A stretch of DNA of 64,000 bases, taken from an uncultured Elusimicrobia bacterium (GTDB taxonomy: Bacteria > Elusimicrobiota > Elusimicrobia > Elusimicrobiales > UBA9959). Positions 8,431-16,223 of this stretch are shown here, one piece after another. The position numbers and the translations under genes were made by a program. The stretch lies in NCBI GenBank assembly GCA_903873295.1, contig CAIQNV010000156.1, positions 1-64,000 on the forward strand, written 5' to 3'. The notes under the pieces were generated by a model. It did no database searches and was not told the DNA's origin. It saw nothing but the letters and a program-made list of their open reading frames with translations. Position 1 is the stretch's first letter. Each line of letters begins with the position of its first letter.

Positions 8431-9617
8431 TTGTCCAGGAGGGCGCGCAGCGCCCTGGCCATGCCGCCGGCGAATCCGGCCAGAAATAGCGCCAGTCCGT
8501 GCTTGAACAGGAGAGGAACGGTCCCGAAAGCGGCTTTCAGCCTGCGGTTCTTCGCCATGACGCACATCGAGAAGGTCAGGCTGTTTATTTCCCGGGTCTT
8601 GAAACTATCGCTGAAATAGAGCTTGTTGGCGCGCTGGGCGGGGGCTTTCAGCCGGTCGGCCAGGTCTTCCAGCATTTTAGGGATGTAGGCCTCTTCCCGG
8701 TAATTCTTTACGGCGTACTCCTGTGCCGCCCGCGCCATCTCCTCCCGTTTCTCCGGGTTGGCCAGGTAGAACCTGACCTTTTCCAGGAGCTCTGCCTTGT
8801 CGCGGAAGAAGTCTATCTCCACTCCGGGCTTGAACATTTCCCCAAGGGAGGGGGAATACTCCGAAAGGCAGAACGCCCCGGCGAGGGCTATCTCGCGCGG
8901 CCGGCCCGTATTCTGCCTCACGCGGTTCAGCAGCGGCTCGTCGGAATTCTTCCAGTCGAGAAGGCCTATCTGGCTGAAATTTAGGTTTATCCTGCTTCGG
9001 CACAGGTATTCGGAGATCTTTTCCGCCGGCAGGTAGCCTAGGGCCGCTCCCTGCCCGTAGACCGCCACTTTTATGCCGGCCTTCTTCAGGAAGTCGATGT
9101 ATTCTCGCCGGCCGCGCTTGCGCAGGTCCCCGAGGAAGCAAACGTCGATATCCTTTTCTATCTTGACGGGGCAGACCCGGTTTTTCGGGTTAAGCTCCTG
9201 GTAGACCAGCGCGGGGATCTCCAGTCTGTTGTAGGCGCATGCCACAAGATGGTCCGAGGTTATGACGGCGTCGGCCGCCTGGGCGTAATAGCGGCCGTAA
9301 CTTTCGAAGTAGGAGGGATCGTCGCCGAACCAGAAGACCAGTTTGGTCTTTTCGCGCAGCGAGGCGTAGAACTCCACGGAAAGCTGGTAGTCGCTGGCGA
9401 AGGCGCAGCAGATCACCAGGTCGATCTTCTCCCTTGCGACCGTGTTCAGGATGTTCCGCCTGGCGCTCTTTATCCCCTCGGTGTGGCAGGCCACCGCGTA
9501 ATTGAGCAGGCGCACGGACTTGAAACAGTGCTTAAGCGGGTCGAAACGCGCGGGAAAGCCGCTGTCATCGGCCGGATAAAGGACGAACAAGTTATTATCT
9601 TTGAAAAAATCGGTCAT
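8427..9617 (-). CDS. CgeB-like glycosyltransferase
   Basis: The 396-residue protein resembles the CgeB/Glyco_trans_1_2 group. An N-terminal half (FWFGDDPSYFESYGRYYAQAAD, near residues 95-115) is followed by a C-terminal nucleotide-sugar-binding half with VCFLGDLRKRGRREYIDFL and the acidic stretch RPREIALAGAFCLSEYS. Hydrophobic residues at the very C-terminus could attach it to the membrane. It is translationally coupled to the MurJ-like flippase downstream, which fits a role in building a lipid-linked surface glycan. Donor and acceptor are unknown. Confidence 0.8.
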   Translation of the reverse strand: MTDFFKDNNLFVLYPADDSGFPARFDPLKHCFKSVRLLNYAVACHTEGIKSARRNILNTVAREKIDLVICCAFASDYQLSVEFYASLREKTKLVFWFGDDPSYFESYGRYYAQAADAVITSDHLVACAYNRLEIPALVYQELNPKNRVCPVKIEKDIDVCFLGDLRKRGRREYIDFLKKAGIKVAVYGQGAALGYLPAEKISEYLCRSRINLNFSQIGLLDWKNSDEPLLNRVRQNTGRPREIALAGAFCLSEYSPSLGEMFKPGVEIDFFRDKAELLEKVRFYLANPEKREEMARAAQEYAVKNYREEAYIPKMLEDLADRLKAPAQRANKLYFSDSFKTREINSLTFSMCVMAKNRRLKAAFGTVPLLFKHGLALFLAGFAGGMARALRALLDK

Positions 9618-9668
9618 GGTCTGCGGTTTATAGGCCCGGGAAAGCGCGGCGCCTTCGTCCGGGCGATA

Positions 9669-9696
9669 TTGTAAACGTGCGCGATTAAATTATACT
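9669..9696 (+). promoter_or_regulatory. candidate sigma70-type promoter for the sugar operon
   Basis: TTGTAA at 9669-9674 and TATACT at 9691-9696 are separated by 16 bp and point toward the epimerase gene at 9796. On the opposite strand TATAAT reads from the same bases (9689-9694) toward the glycosyltransferase at 9617, so this AT-rich patch probably holds divergent overlapping promoters. Confidence 0.45.
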
Positions 9697-9795
9697 ATTA
9701 AAAACATTATACGGTATAAGCCTTGACTTGCGCCGTAACGGAGGCCGGCCATGCCGGGACGCCAGCGTCCCCGGAAAGGCGGCAGGCAACGATAA

Positions 9796-10749
9796 ATGAA
9801 AAAAACCGCAAAAAAACAGAAAGTGATGGTGACCGGCGGAGCCGGCTATATAGGCTCCATCCTCGTGCCCACCCTGCTCAGGGAAGGCTTCAGGGTGCAG
9901 GTGTTGGACAATTTCATGTTCGGCCAGAATTCCCTGCTGGAGTGCTGCTCCTCCCCTGATTTTGAAATAACGAGGGGGGACGCCCGCGATGAGCGGGCGG
10001 TAAAAGAGTGCATGGCCGGCGCGGATTACATAATCCCTCTTGCCTGTCTTACCGGGGCGCCCATCTGCGACCGGAACCCCGTAGAGGCCAAGGGGGTCAT
10101 ACTGGACGCCCTGGATGTTATCCTTAAATTTCGTTCGAAGGACCAGCGCCTTATCTACCCGACCACCAACAGCGGCTACGGCCTGGGCGAAAAGGACCGC
10201 TTCTGCACGGAAGAGACGCCGCTGCGGCCGGTTTCGCTGTATGGCCGGCTTAAGAACGCGGCGGAAGAAAAAATATTGTCCGCCGGGAACTCCGTCTCTT
10301 TCCGCCTCGCCACGGCTTTCGGCGTAAGCCCCCGCATGCGGCTGGACCTGCTGGTGAACGATTTTACCTACAGGGCGGTCAATGACAGGTTCATAGTGCT
10401 CTTTGAGGCCCATTTCAAGCGGAACTTCATACACGTGCGCGATATCACTAAGGCCTTTCTGCATGCCATGGAAAATTTCGGCAGGATGAAAGGGGAGATG
10501 TACAACCTCGGACTGAGCGACGCGAACCTGAGCAAGCAGGAACTGTGCCTGGAGATACAAAAACAGCTGCCGGATTTTTATTTCTCTGAATCCGCCATCG
10601 GCAAGGACCCGGACAAACGCGATTACATAGTCAGCAACGCCAAAATAGAGAAGACCGGCTTTAAGCCCGATGTCTCCCTGGAAAAAGGAATAGCGGAGCT
10701 TGTAAAAGGGTTCCGCATAATCAGGCGGAACCAGTATTCTAATGTCTGA
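9796..10749 (+). CDS. NAD-dependent sugar epimerase/dehydratase
   Basis: This 317-residue short-chain dehydrogenase of the extended type has the Rossmann motif GGAGYIGS near residue 14, TTNSGYG as the catalytic Ser/Thr strand and Y-G-R-L-K as the YxxxK pair. It acts on nucleotide sugars (epimerisation, 4,6-dehydration or reduction). It is the first gene of a rightward operon with a GHMP kinase, a nucleotidyltransferase and an RfbH-like dehydrase. A 4,6-dehydratase or 4-reductase role on a GDP- or CDP-sugar would fit, but specificity cannot be read off. Confidence 0.85.
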   Translation: MKKTAKKQKVMVTGGAGYIGSILVPTLLREGFRVQVLDNFMFGQNSLLECCSSPDFEITRGDARDERAVKECMAGADYIIPLACLTGAPICDRNPVEAKGVILDALDVILKFRSKDQRLIYPTTNSGYGLGEKDRFCTEETPLRPVSLYGRLKNAAEEKILSAGNSVSFRLATAFGVSPRMRLDLLVNDFTYRAVNDRFIVLFEAHFKRNFIHVRDITKAFLHAMENFGRMKGEMYNLGLSDANLSKQELCLEIQKQLPDFYFSESAIGKDPDKRDYIVSNAKIEKTGFKPDVSLEKGIAELVKGFRIIRRNQYSNV

Positions 10750-10767
10750 CGAGGCGGGGAAAAAAGC

Positions 10768-11751
10768 ATGATAATAAGCAAGACGCCGTACCGGATCTCT
10801 TTTTTCGGGGGGGGGACCGATTACCCCTGCTGGTATAAAGAGAACAAAGGGCAGGTGCTTACCACCTCTATCGACAAGTATTGTTATATCACCTGCAGGA
10901 CGCTGCCGCCTTTTTTTACACACAAGCACCGGATCGTTTATTCGAAGATAGAGGATGTGCAGAAGATCTCGGAGATCCGGCACCCCTCGGTCAGGGCCTG
11001 CCTGCAGTTCATGCGTATAAAAGAGGGCCTCGAGATCCATCATGACGGCGACCTGCCGGCGCGCTCCGGGCTCGGCTCCAGCTCTTCGTTTACCGTCGGG
11101 CTGCTCAACGCCCTCTACGCCCTCCAGGGGAAGGTGGTTTCCCCCGCGCAGCTTACCATCGACGCCATACACGTCGAGCAGGACCTGCTAAAGGAGAATG
11201 TGGGCTCGCAGGACCAGGTCATTGCCGCCCACGGCGGGTGCAATGTCGTGACTTTCGGCGACAAGAACCACCTTCAGGTCCGCCCGCTGACCCTGTCCGC
11301 CGCCAGGCTAGCGGAGCTGCAGGACCACCTGATGCTTTTTTACACGGGGATCGTCCGCACTGCGTCCGATATTGCCGGGGCGCAGATAAAGAAAACGCCT
11401 AAATGTTCCAAAGAGCTTTCTGAGATGTGCGGCATGGTGGACCGGGCCGTGGACATCGTGAACAGCCGGGCGGATATTTCCGGGTTCGGCAGACTGCTGC
11501 ACGAGAGCTGGAAGATCAAGAGAGGCCTTACGGATAAAATAACCAGCCCGGTCATAGACGGGGTCTATGCCGCCGCCCTGAAGAGCGGGGCTCTCGGCGG
11601 AAAGATCCTGGGCGCCGGCGGAGGCGGGTTCATGCTGCTTTTTGCCGAACCGGAGGCGCAGCCTAAGGTAAGGGCGGCGCTTAAAAAACTGCTGCATGTC
11701 CCGTTCAAATTCGAGAATTCCGGCAGCTCGATAATTTTTTACCGGCCATGA
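10768..11751 (+). CDS. GHMP-family sugar kinase, HddA-like
   Basis: The 327-residue protein begins RISFFGGGTDYPCWY and has the ATP-binding loop LPARSGLGSSSSF and the C-terminal motif GKILGAGGGGFML. These are the signatures of D-glycero-D-manno-heptose 7-phosphate kinase and related sugar 1-kinases. A good ribosome-binding site (GAGGCGGGGA) precedes the ATG. The stop overlaps the next gene's start (ATGA, 11748-11751). With the following nucleotidyltransferase it resembles the hddA-hddC pair of GDP-heptose synthesis. Fucose or mannose-type kinases share the fold, so the exact sugar is not proven. Confidence 0.85.
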   Translation: MIISKTPYRISFFGGGTDYPCWYKENKGQVLTTSIDKYCYITCRTLPPFFTHKHRIVYSKIEDVQKISEIRHPSVRACLQFMRIKEGLEIHHDGDLPARSGLGSSSSFTVGLLNALYALQGKVVSPAQLTIDAIHVEQDLLKENVGSQDQVIAAHGGCNVVTFGDKNHLQVRPLTLSAARLAELQDHLMLFYTGIVRTASDIAGAQIKKTPKCSKELSEMCGMVDRAVDIVNSRADISGFGRLLHESWKIKRGLTDKITSPVIDGVYAAALKSGALGGKILGAGGGGFMLLFAEPEAQPKVRAALKKLLHVPFKFENSGSSIIFYRP

Positions 11752-12443
11752 ACGCGCTGGACGCGGTGATCTTATGCGGCGGCAAAGGGACGAGGCTCAA
11801 AAGCGTCGTCTCGGACAGGCCCAAGCCGATGGCCGCGCTTAACGACAAGCCTTTCCTTCAACTGCTGGTGGAATACGCCGCCGGCTTCGGATTTAAAAGG
11901 TTCATACTCTGCGCGGGCTACATGGGCGACGTGATAGAGAAACACTTCTCCGGAGTTCTCCCGGGCCTCGAGATCGTGGTTTCCCGCGAGGACGGGCCGC
12001 TGGACACCGCCGGGGCGGTTAAGAACGCTTCCTCTTTGATACAGACTTCGCCGTTCCTGGTCATGAACGGGGACTCGATCTGCAGAATAGACCTGCGGGA
12101 GTTCGTGAAATTTCATTCCTCACGGCGGGGCAGAGCCTCGGTGGCCGTGGTGAAAGTCGCCGACGCCGGAAGCTTCGGCTCCATAGCGCTGGGCCCCGGC
12201 GGCAGGATATTATCTTTCAGGGAAAAGGCCGCGGCCGGAGCCGGCTATGTAAATGCCGGGATCTATATACTGGATAAAACCGTTCTGGACGCCGTGCCGT
12301 CCGGCGCCAGATATTCCATGGAGCGGGAGCTGCTGCCGGCCTTGATAAGCGGCGGCGATGTATACGGCTATGAAACTGAAAGCCGCCTGTTCGACATAGG
12401 CACTCCGGAAGGCTACCGGGAAGCGGGAGAAAATATAAAATGA
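11748..12443 (+). CDS. sugar-phosphate nucleotidyltransferase, HddC-like
   Basis: The 231-residue protein opens with the NTP-transferase signature AVILCGGKGTRL and the SDRPKPM lysine motif, and carries the MNGDS metal site. Length and motifs match D-glycero-alpha-D-manno-heptose 1-phosphate guanylyltransferase (HddC) and RfbF-like cytidylyltransferases. It is coupled by 4-bp overlaps to the kinase before it and the dehydrase after it. The expected role is to activate the phosphorylated sugar as a GDP or CDP derivative. No gmhA or gmhB homologue is in the window. Confidence 0.85.
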   Translation: MNALDAVILCGGKGTRLKSVVSDRPKPMAALNDKPFLQLLVEYAAGFGFKRFILCAGYMGDVIEKHFSGVLPGLEIVVSREDGPLDTAGAVKNASSLIQTSPFLVMNGDSICRIDLREFVKFHSSRRGRASVAVVKVADAGSFGSIALGPGGRILSFREKAAAGAGYVNAGIYILDKTVLDAVPSGARYSMERELLPALISGGDVYGYETESRLFDIGTPEGYREAGENIK

Positions 12444-13648
12444 AAATACCTTTCGGAACCATCGCCGTCAGCAAAAAATCCCGCAGGCTGATAGACGGAG
12501 CCCTGGACACGCTCAAGCTCTCGAGCGGCAGGCTGGTGAAGGATTTTGAAGCCGGGTTCGCCGGGCTTGTGGGCGCAAAAGAGGCGGTCGCGGTAAGCAC
12601 CGGGACGGACGCCGATATTCTGGCCTTGGCCGTGCTGCATGACTTCGGGGCTAAAAGGGGCGACGAGGTGATCATCCCCGCGCTTTCTTTCGTGGCTACC
12701 GGCAACGCCGTGCTGCATGCCGGGTTTAAGCCGGTCTTCGTCGACGTCGAGCGCCATACGCTGAATATCGATCCGAAGAAGATCGAGCGGGCCATAACCG
12801 CGCGCACCAGGGCCATCATGCCGGTGCACCTGATGGGCAAGCCGGCCGATATGGACGCCATAAACCGGATAGCCAAAAAGCATAAGCTTTTTGTCGTCGA
12901 GGACGCGGCGGAAGCTCACGGCGCGGTGTACAAGGGCCGGAACGTGGGGACTCTGGGAGACATGGCCGCTTACAGCCTCTATATCGCCCATATCATAACC
13001 ACCATAGAGGGCGGTATTGTCACCACCAACCGGCCGGAGTTCGCCGAAGTGCTCCGCTCTTTAAGAAGCCATGGCCGCGCCTGCAAATGCAGGGTCTGCG
13101 TCGTGAACACCTGCGGCGCCCTTTGCGAGAAGCGGTTCAGCTACGGGGAGGGCTCCGACATCAGGTTCGTTTTCGAGCGCATCGGCTACTCCTGCAAGAT
13201 GAACGAACTCGAGGCGGCGGTCGGCCTGGGCAGCCTCGACACGTATAAAAAAATAATCGCCAAGCGCCGCAAGAACCTGCTGTCGATGATAGCCAAATTC
13301 CGGAAGTTCGCGCCCTGGCTCACCACCATAAAAGAGGAAAAGCACGAGCAGATAGGCCCGCACGCTTTCGCCGTCATCCTGGGGGAAAAAGCCCCGTTCT
13401 CGCGTAACGAACTGGGGGTCTACCTTGAGAAGAACGGCATAGAGACGAGGCATTTGTTCTCGTCAATGCCTACCCAGTGTCCGGGCTTCGCTTTTCTTAA
13501 ACATAAGCTCGGCGATTTCCCCAACGCGGAATATATCGGGAACAAAGGGCTGCATATAGGCGTGCACCAGGACCTGGGCATGAGGCATGTAGACTATTTT
13601 ATCCGGAAAGTGGAAGAGTTCCTTGCGGGAAAAGGGATAAAGTTTTAA
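12440..13648 (+). CDS. RfbH/E1-like PLP and iron-sulfur 3-dehydrase (DegT/DnrJ/EryC1 fold)
   Basis: The 402-residue protein has the DegT/DnrJ/EryC1 aminotransferase fold (VSTGTDADILAL, VEDAAEAHGA with D155). At the position of the PLP-binding lysine it has H184 (SLYIAHIITTIEGG). Lys-to-His is the known hallmark of the 3-deoxygenating enzymes ColD and RfbH (E1). It also has a cysteine cluster C215-x-C217-x2-C220-x4-C225-x3-C229 followed by KRF, matching the 2Fe-2S-binding insert of RfbH. It should therefore remove the C3 hydroxyl of a nucleotide-activated 4-keto-6-deoxy sugar rather than transaminate it. An E1 enzyme needs a reductase partner (E3); none is seen nearby. Confidence 0.8.
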   Translation: MKIPFGTIAVSKKSRRLIDGALDTLKLSSGRLVKDFEAGFAGLVGAKEAVAVSTGTDADILALAVLHDFGAKRGDEVIIPALSFVATGNAVLHAGFKPVFVDVERHTLNIDPKKIERAITARTRAIMPVHLMGKPADMDAINRIAKKHKLFVVEDAAEAHGAVYKGRNVGTLGDMAAYSLYIAHIITTIEGGIVTTNRPEFAEVLRSLRSHGRACKCRVCVVNTCGALCEKRFSYGEGSDIRFVFERIGYSCKMNELEAAVGLGSLDTYKKIIAKRRKNLLSMIAKFRKFAPWLTTIKEEKHEQIGPHAFAVILGEKAPFSRNELGVYLEKNGIETRHLFSSMPTQCPGFAFLKHKLGDFPNAEYIGNKGLHIGVHQDLGMRHVDYFIRKVEEFLAGKGIKF

Positions 13649-13657
13649 GACAGGGAG

Positions 13658-14539
13658 TTAAAAATTATATTTGGCCGCAAGGCCGAGGGCAGGCCCGCCG
13701 CGGAGGCGGGTTTTTGCTTTGTAGTCGTCGTAGCGGGCGCCCGTGTAATAAAGGCCGCTGAACTGCCAGCCCAGGGCCGGGGTAAGCTCGAAGCCGCGCG
13801 AAAAAGCCAGCGAGGGTTTGAGCGAAACATAGGAGGCCTCGTAGAAGAGCGCCTGGCTTTTGTCGCTGCGCCCGGCGGGCAGGAACTGTTCCAGCGCTAT
13901 TCCGCCCTCCAGGTCGGCGCGGAAAAAGGGCAGCGGGCGCCAGTTCAGGCCGGCTTTGAAATATTTTACGGGCTGGTAAGAAGCGGAGAGGGCCAGGGTG
14001 CTCGAGGCCTGCCAGCGGGCCAGGAAAGGCAGGGCGAACATGAAATTCCTGGAAGTGTAGCGGTAGGTGATGAAAGGTATAGGCATGCCGCGCATGAAGG
14101 ACCGCCTGGTGGAATAGTTAAGGCCCCACAGCCAGGCGCTGCCTTTGCTTTCCGCGAAGGTCTTCGAGAAAGTGAAGCCGAGGTCGGTTTCCGAAGGGGA
14201 ATTAAAGGGGCGGTCCGAATTGGAGTTAAGATTCACCGCCAGGCGGATTTTCTTGTTTTCGGCGGTTAGTCCGAAGCCGGCTTTATAAAGCTCTCCGGGG
14301 AAATAGCCGCCTTCGATATTGCGCAGATGGGCCAGGTCCGCCGACGCGCGCAGGCTGAAGCCGGCCGCGGAGCCCAGCGCAGCCTCGCCGGAAAGCCCGG
14401 TCCTCCGGGAAATAAGACCTTCTGGGGCGGAGCGGGAGAAAGAGACGTCCAGCGCCGCCGCCGGCTTCGGCGGCCCGCGTTGGGCCGCCGCGGAGAGCGG
14501 GAGCAAAAAGCCCAGGGCGGCGGTCAGGCGAAGCTTCAC
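13658..14539 (-). CDS. secreted outer-membrane beta-barrel protein, unknown function
   Basis: The 293-residue product has a Sec signal peptide (hydrophobic residues 4-19, cleavage likely after SAAAQ). It then shows alternating hydrophobic/aromatic strands and ends in a terminal Phe (AAKYNF), the usual C-terminal signal for BAM-assembled barrels. I recognise no named family. It lies 13 bp after the coiled-coil ClpP-like protease gene and is probably in the same operon, and it is convergent with the sugar operon on its other side. Confidence 0.65.
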   Translation of the reverse strand: MKLRLTAALGFLLPLSAAAQRGPPKPAAALDVSFSRSAPEGLISRRTGLSGEAALGSAAGFSLRASADLAHLRNIEGGYFPGELYKAGFGLTAENKKIRLAVNLNSNSDRPFNSPSETDLGFTFSKTFAESKGSAWLWGLNYSTRRSFMRGMPIPFITYRYTSRNFMFALPFLARWQASSTLALSASYQPVKYFKAGLNWRPLPFFRADLEGGIALEQFLPAGRSDKSQALFYEASYVSLKPSLAFSRGFELTPALGWQFSGLYYTGARYDDYKAKTRLRGGPALGLAAKYNF

Positions 14540-14552
14540 TCAGTCTCCCGGC

Positions 14553-16055
14553 CTATCTGTAATACCTGTCCGGGTTGTAGATGAAGTAGAAGTCGAAGGG
14601 GGCGAGGCGCGGCAGCGAGACGTAGCGCTGGCCGTTCTCGTCGGTCTTCTCGCTGATCTCGAAGCCCTGCATCCGGCTGATGCCGCGCGCGGGCGGGTCT
14701 TCGTCAGGGTTCTTCACTATTCCGGTCTCGTCTATTTCGTCCACTACGCTGGTGGCCCACTTGTAGTCGACGGCCTTGTCGCCGAATTCCTCCCAATCGC
14801 CGTCGGAGTTTTTCTCGTACATCATCTTTCTCAGTTCCTCGGGCGCTATTCCCATTTTTTTGCAGAGGGGGATCCACAGCCGGCGCTCCCACTCTTTGGC
14901 CAGCTCAAGCTGCTCCTTCAGGCGGGTCATGTTGCCCCAGACCCCGGTGGACATCTGGTGGTGCAGTATTATCGCGTTGGGGTAGACGTAGGACCTGTCG
15001 GCCAGGGTGGTTATGATGGCGGCCATGCTGGCGGCGAAGGATTTTACCACCACGCTTATCGGCGCCTTGCTGCCCTGGATGGCTTTGACTATGCGGTAGC
15101 CCTCCATTACGGAGCCGCCGGGGCTCATGTCTATCACGATGAAGACAGGCTGCGTCGAGATATTGTTGTAGTAGTGGATCCGCTCGGTGACGTAGTCGGC
15201 CACGCCCGTGAAGATGGGGCCGTTAAGCGCTATGCGCCTGTCGCTTATCACAAGTTTTCCGGCGGTAAAAGGCCTGTCGGCGTAAACCGGCTCCGTGTTG
15301 CTCTGCTTCTTCCACTCCGTTTTTTTCAGGCGCAGGTCCAGGTCGCTGTTGATCTCACTCGCCCGGCTGTCCGCGGCCAGTTTCTCTATTTTCAGCTTCT
15401 TTTCGCTCAGGTCAAGGCGCTTCATTTCCAGGTCCAGGGAGTTCCTTTCCTTGCTGTCCGCCAGCAGGTCCATGCGCTGCTGTTCGGCTCTCAGGTCGTT
15501 CTCGGTCTTGAGCGCGGTTATGCGCTGGGCAAGCTCCGTCATCAGCTTCTTGTTCTTTTCATCGGCCAGCCTGTTCTCAAGGCTGAGCTTCTGCAGCTCG
15601 TCCCCCTGCGCCGTGGTCAGGGCCTTCGACTGTTCTCCCGCCAGTCTGTTCTGGGCGGAAAGTTTCTGGTACTCGGTTTCCAGCCTGGCTATTTCCGTCT
15701 TGCGCTTTTCCTCGGCCAGCTTATTTTCCGCGGCGGTGCGGGCAAGCTCGGCTTCCAGCTCGATAGTTTTGGACTTCTGCTTCTGGACCTCCAGCTCATA
15801 CTGCGCCCTCAGCTCCTCTCTTTCCGCGGTTACCAGCTGCAGCTTTTTCTTCAGCCTCTGGTCGACCAGCTGGTTGTCCGTAGTGAGCTTTGAAAGTTCC
15901 AGCTGTTCGGGCGTGGGCGGCAGCGCCGGCTTCGCGGCGGACTGCTCCGGCGCCGCGGCCTTTTGGGGGGAGGGCTGCTCCTGCGCGGCGGCCGGCAGGG
16001 CCAGGGCGCAGCACAGCAGCGCGGCGGCGGATAAAATGTGGGTTCTGCGGTTCAT
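14553..16055 (-). CDS. exported ClpP/SppA-like serine protease with long coiled-coil domain
   Basis: The 500-residue protein has a signal peptide (residues 1-24) and a Pro/Ala/Gln-rich linker. A charged coiled coil at about 50-250 has Asn-x-Leu motifs at N61, N111, N136, N161 and N186, a 25-residue period. A ClpP/crotonase-fold domain spans about 265-445. The catalytic layout is preserved: oxyanion loop SPGGSVMEGY (311-320), nucleophile S343 in FAASMAA, histidine in ILHHQ (365/366), acidic residues near 420-430. No ATPase partner is nearby. The signal peptide puts it in the periplasm, unlike ClpP, so it may act like SppA or a membrane-anchored quality-control protease. A GGAGG-type ribosome site precedes the ATG. 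Confidence 0.75.
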   Translation of the reverse strand: MNRRTHILSAAALLCCALALPAAAQEQPSPQKAAAPEQSAAKPALPPTPEQLELSKLTTDNQLVDQRLKKKLQLVTAEREELRAQYELEVQKQKSKTIELEAELARTAAENKLAEEKRKTEIARLETEYQKLSAQNRLAGEQSKALTTAQGDELQKLSLENRLADEKNKKLMTELAQRITALKTENDLRAEQQRMDLLADSKERNSLDLEMKRLDLSEKKLKIEKLAADSRASEINSDLDLRLKKTEWKKQSNTEPVYADRPFTAGKLVISDRRIALNGPIFTGVADYVTERIHYYNNISTQPVFIVIDMSPGGSVMEGYRIVKAIQGSKAPISVVVKSFAASMAAIITTLADRSYVYPNAIILHHQMSTGVWGNMTRLKEQLELAKEWERRLWIPLCKKMGIAPEELRKMMYEKNSDGDWEEFGDKAVDYKWATSVVDEIDETGIVKNPDEDPPARGISRMQGFEISEKTDENGQRYVSLPRLAPFDFYFIYNPDRYYR

Positions 16056-16138
16056 TGTAAACCTCCGTGTCCTTCTGTTCCGACATTAAATCATAACGGT
16101 TGTCGGTTGTATTGTCAATGGAAACCGCGGGAGGAAAA

Positions 16139-16201
16139 ATGAATATACGGGCGGGGCTGCACGCTTTAACCTCACGCGCCCCCCTGCGGTCGGCTTTATA
16201 A
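16139..16201 (+). CDS. candidate 20-codon leader ORF upstream of secA
   Basis: An ATG at 16139 follows a strong ribosome-binding site (GGGAGGAAAA) and reads 20 codons (starting MNIRAGLHAL, then TSRAPLRSAL) to a TAA at 16199-16201. That is 22 bp before the likely secA ATG. secA itself has no good ribosome-binding site. This suggests a translated leader controlling secA by re-initiation or stalling, in the manner of SecM. The peptide has no signal sequence and is much shorter than SecM, so homology is not claimed. Confidence 0.4.
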   Translation: MNIRAGLHALTSRAPLRSAL

Positions 16202-16223
16202 ATGTGTTTAAAAGTTGTTTAAT

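Noticed and set aside
12440..13648. ordinary aminotransferase for a 3- or 4-amino sugar
   Set aside because: The PLP lysine is replaced by His and a Cys cluster is present, which points to a dehydrase instead.
14319..15893. 524-residue plus-strand frame opposite the coiled-coil protease
   Set aside because: It has no recognisable motif and mirrors the charged coiled-coil codons of the real gene.
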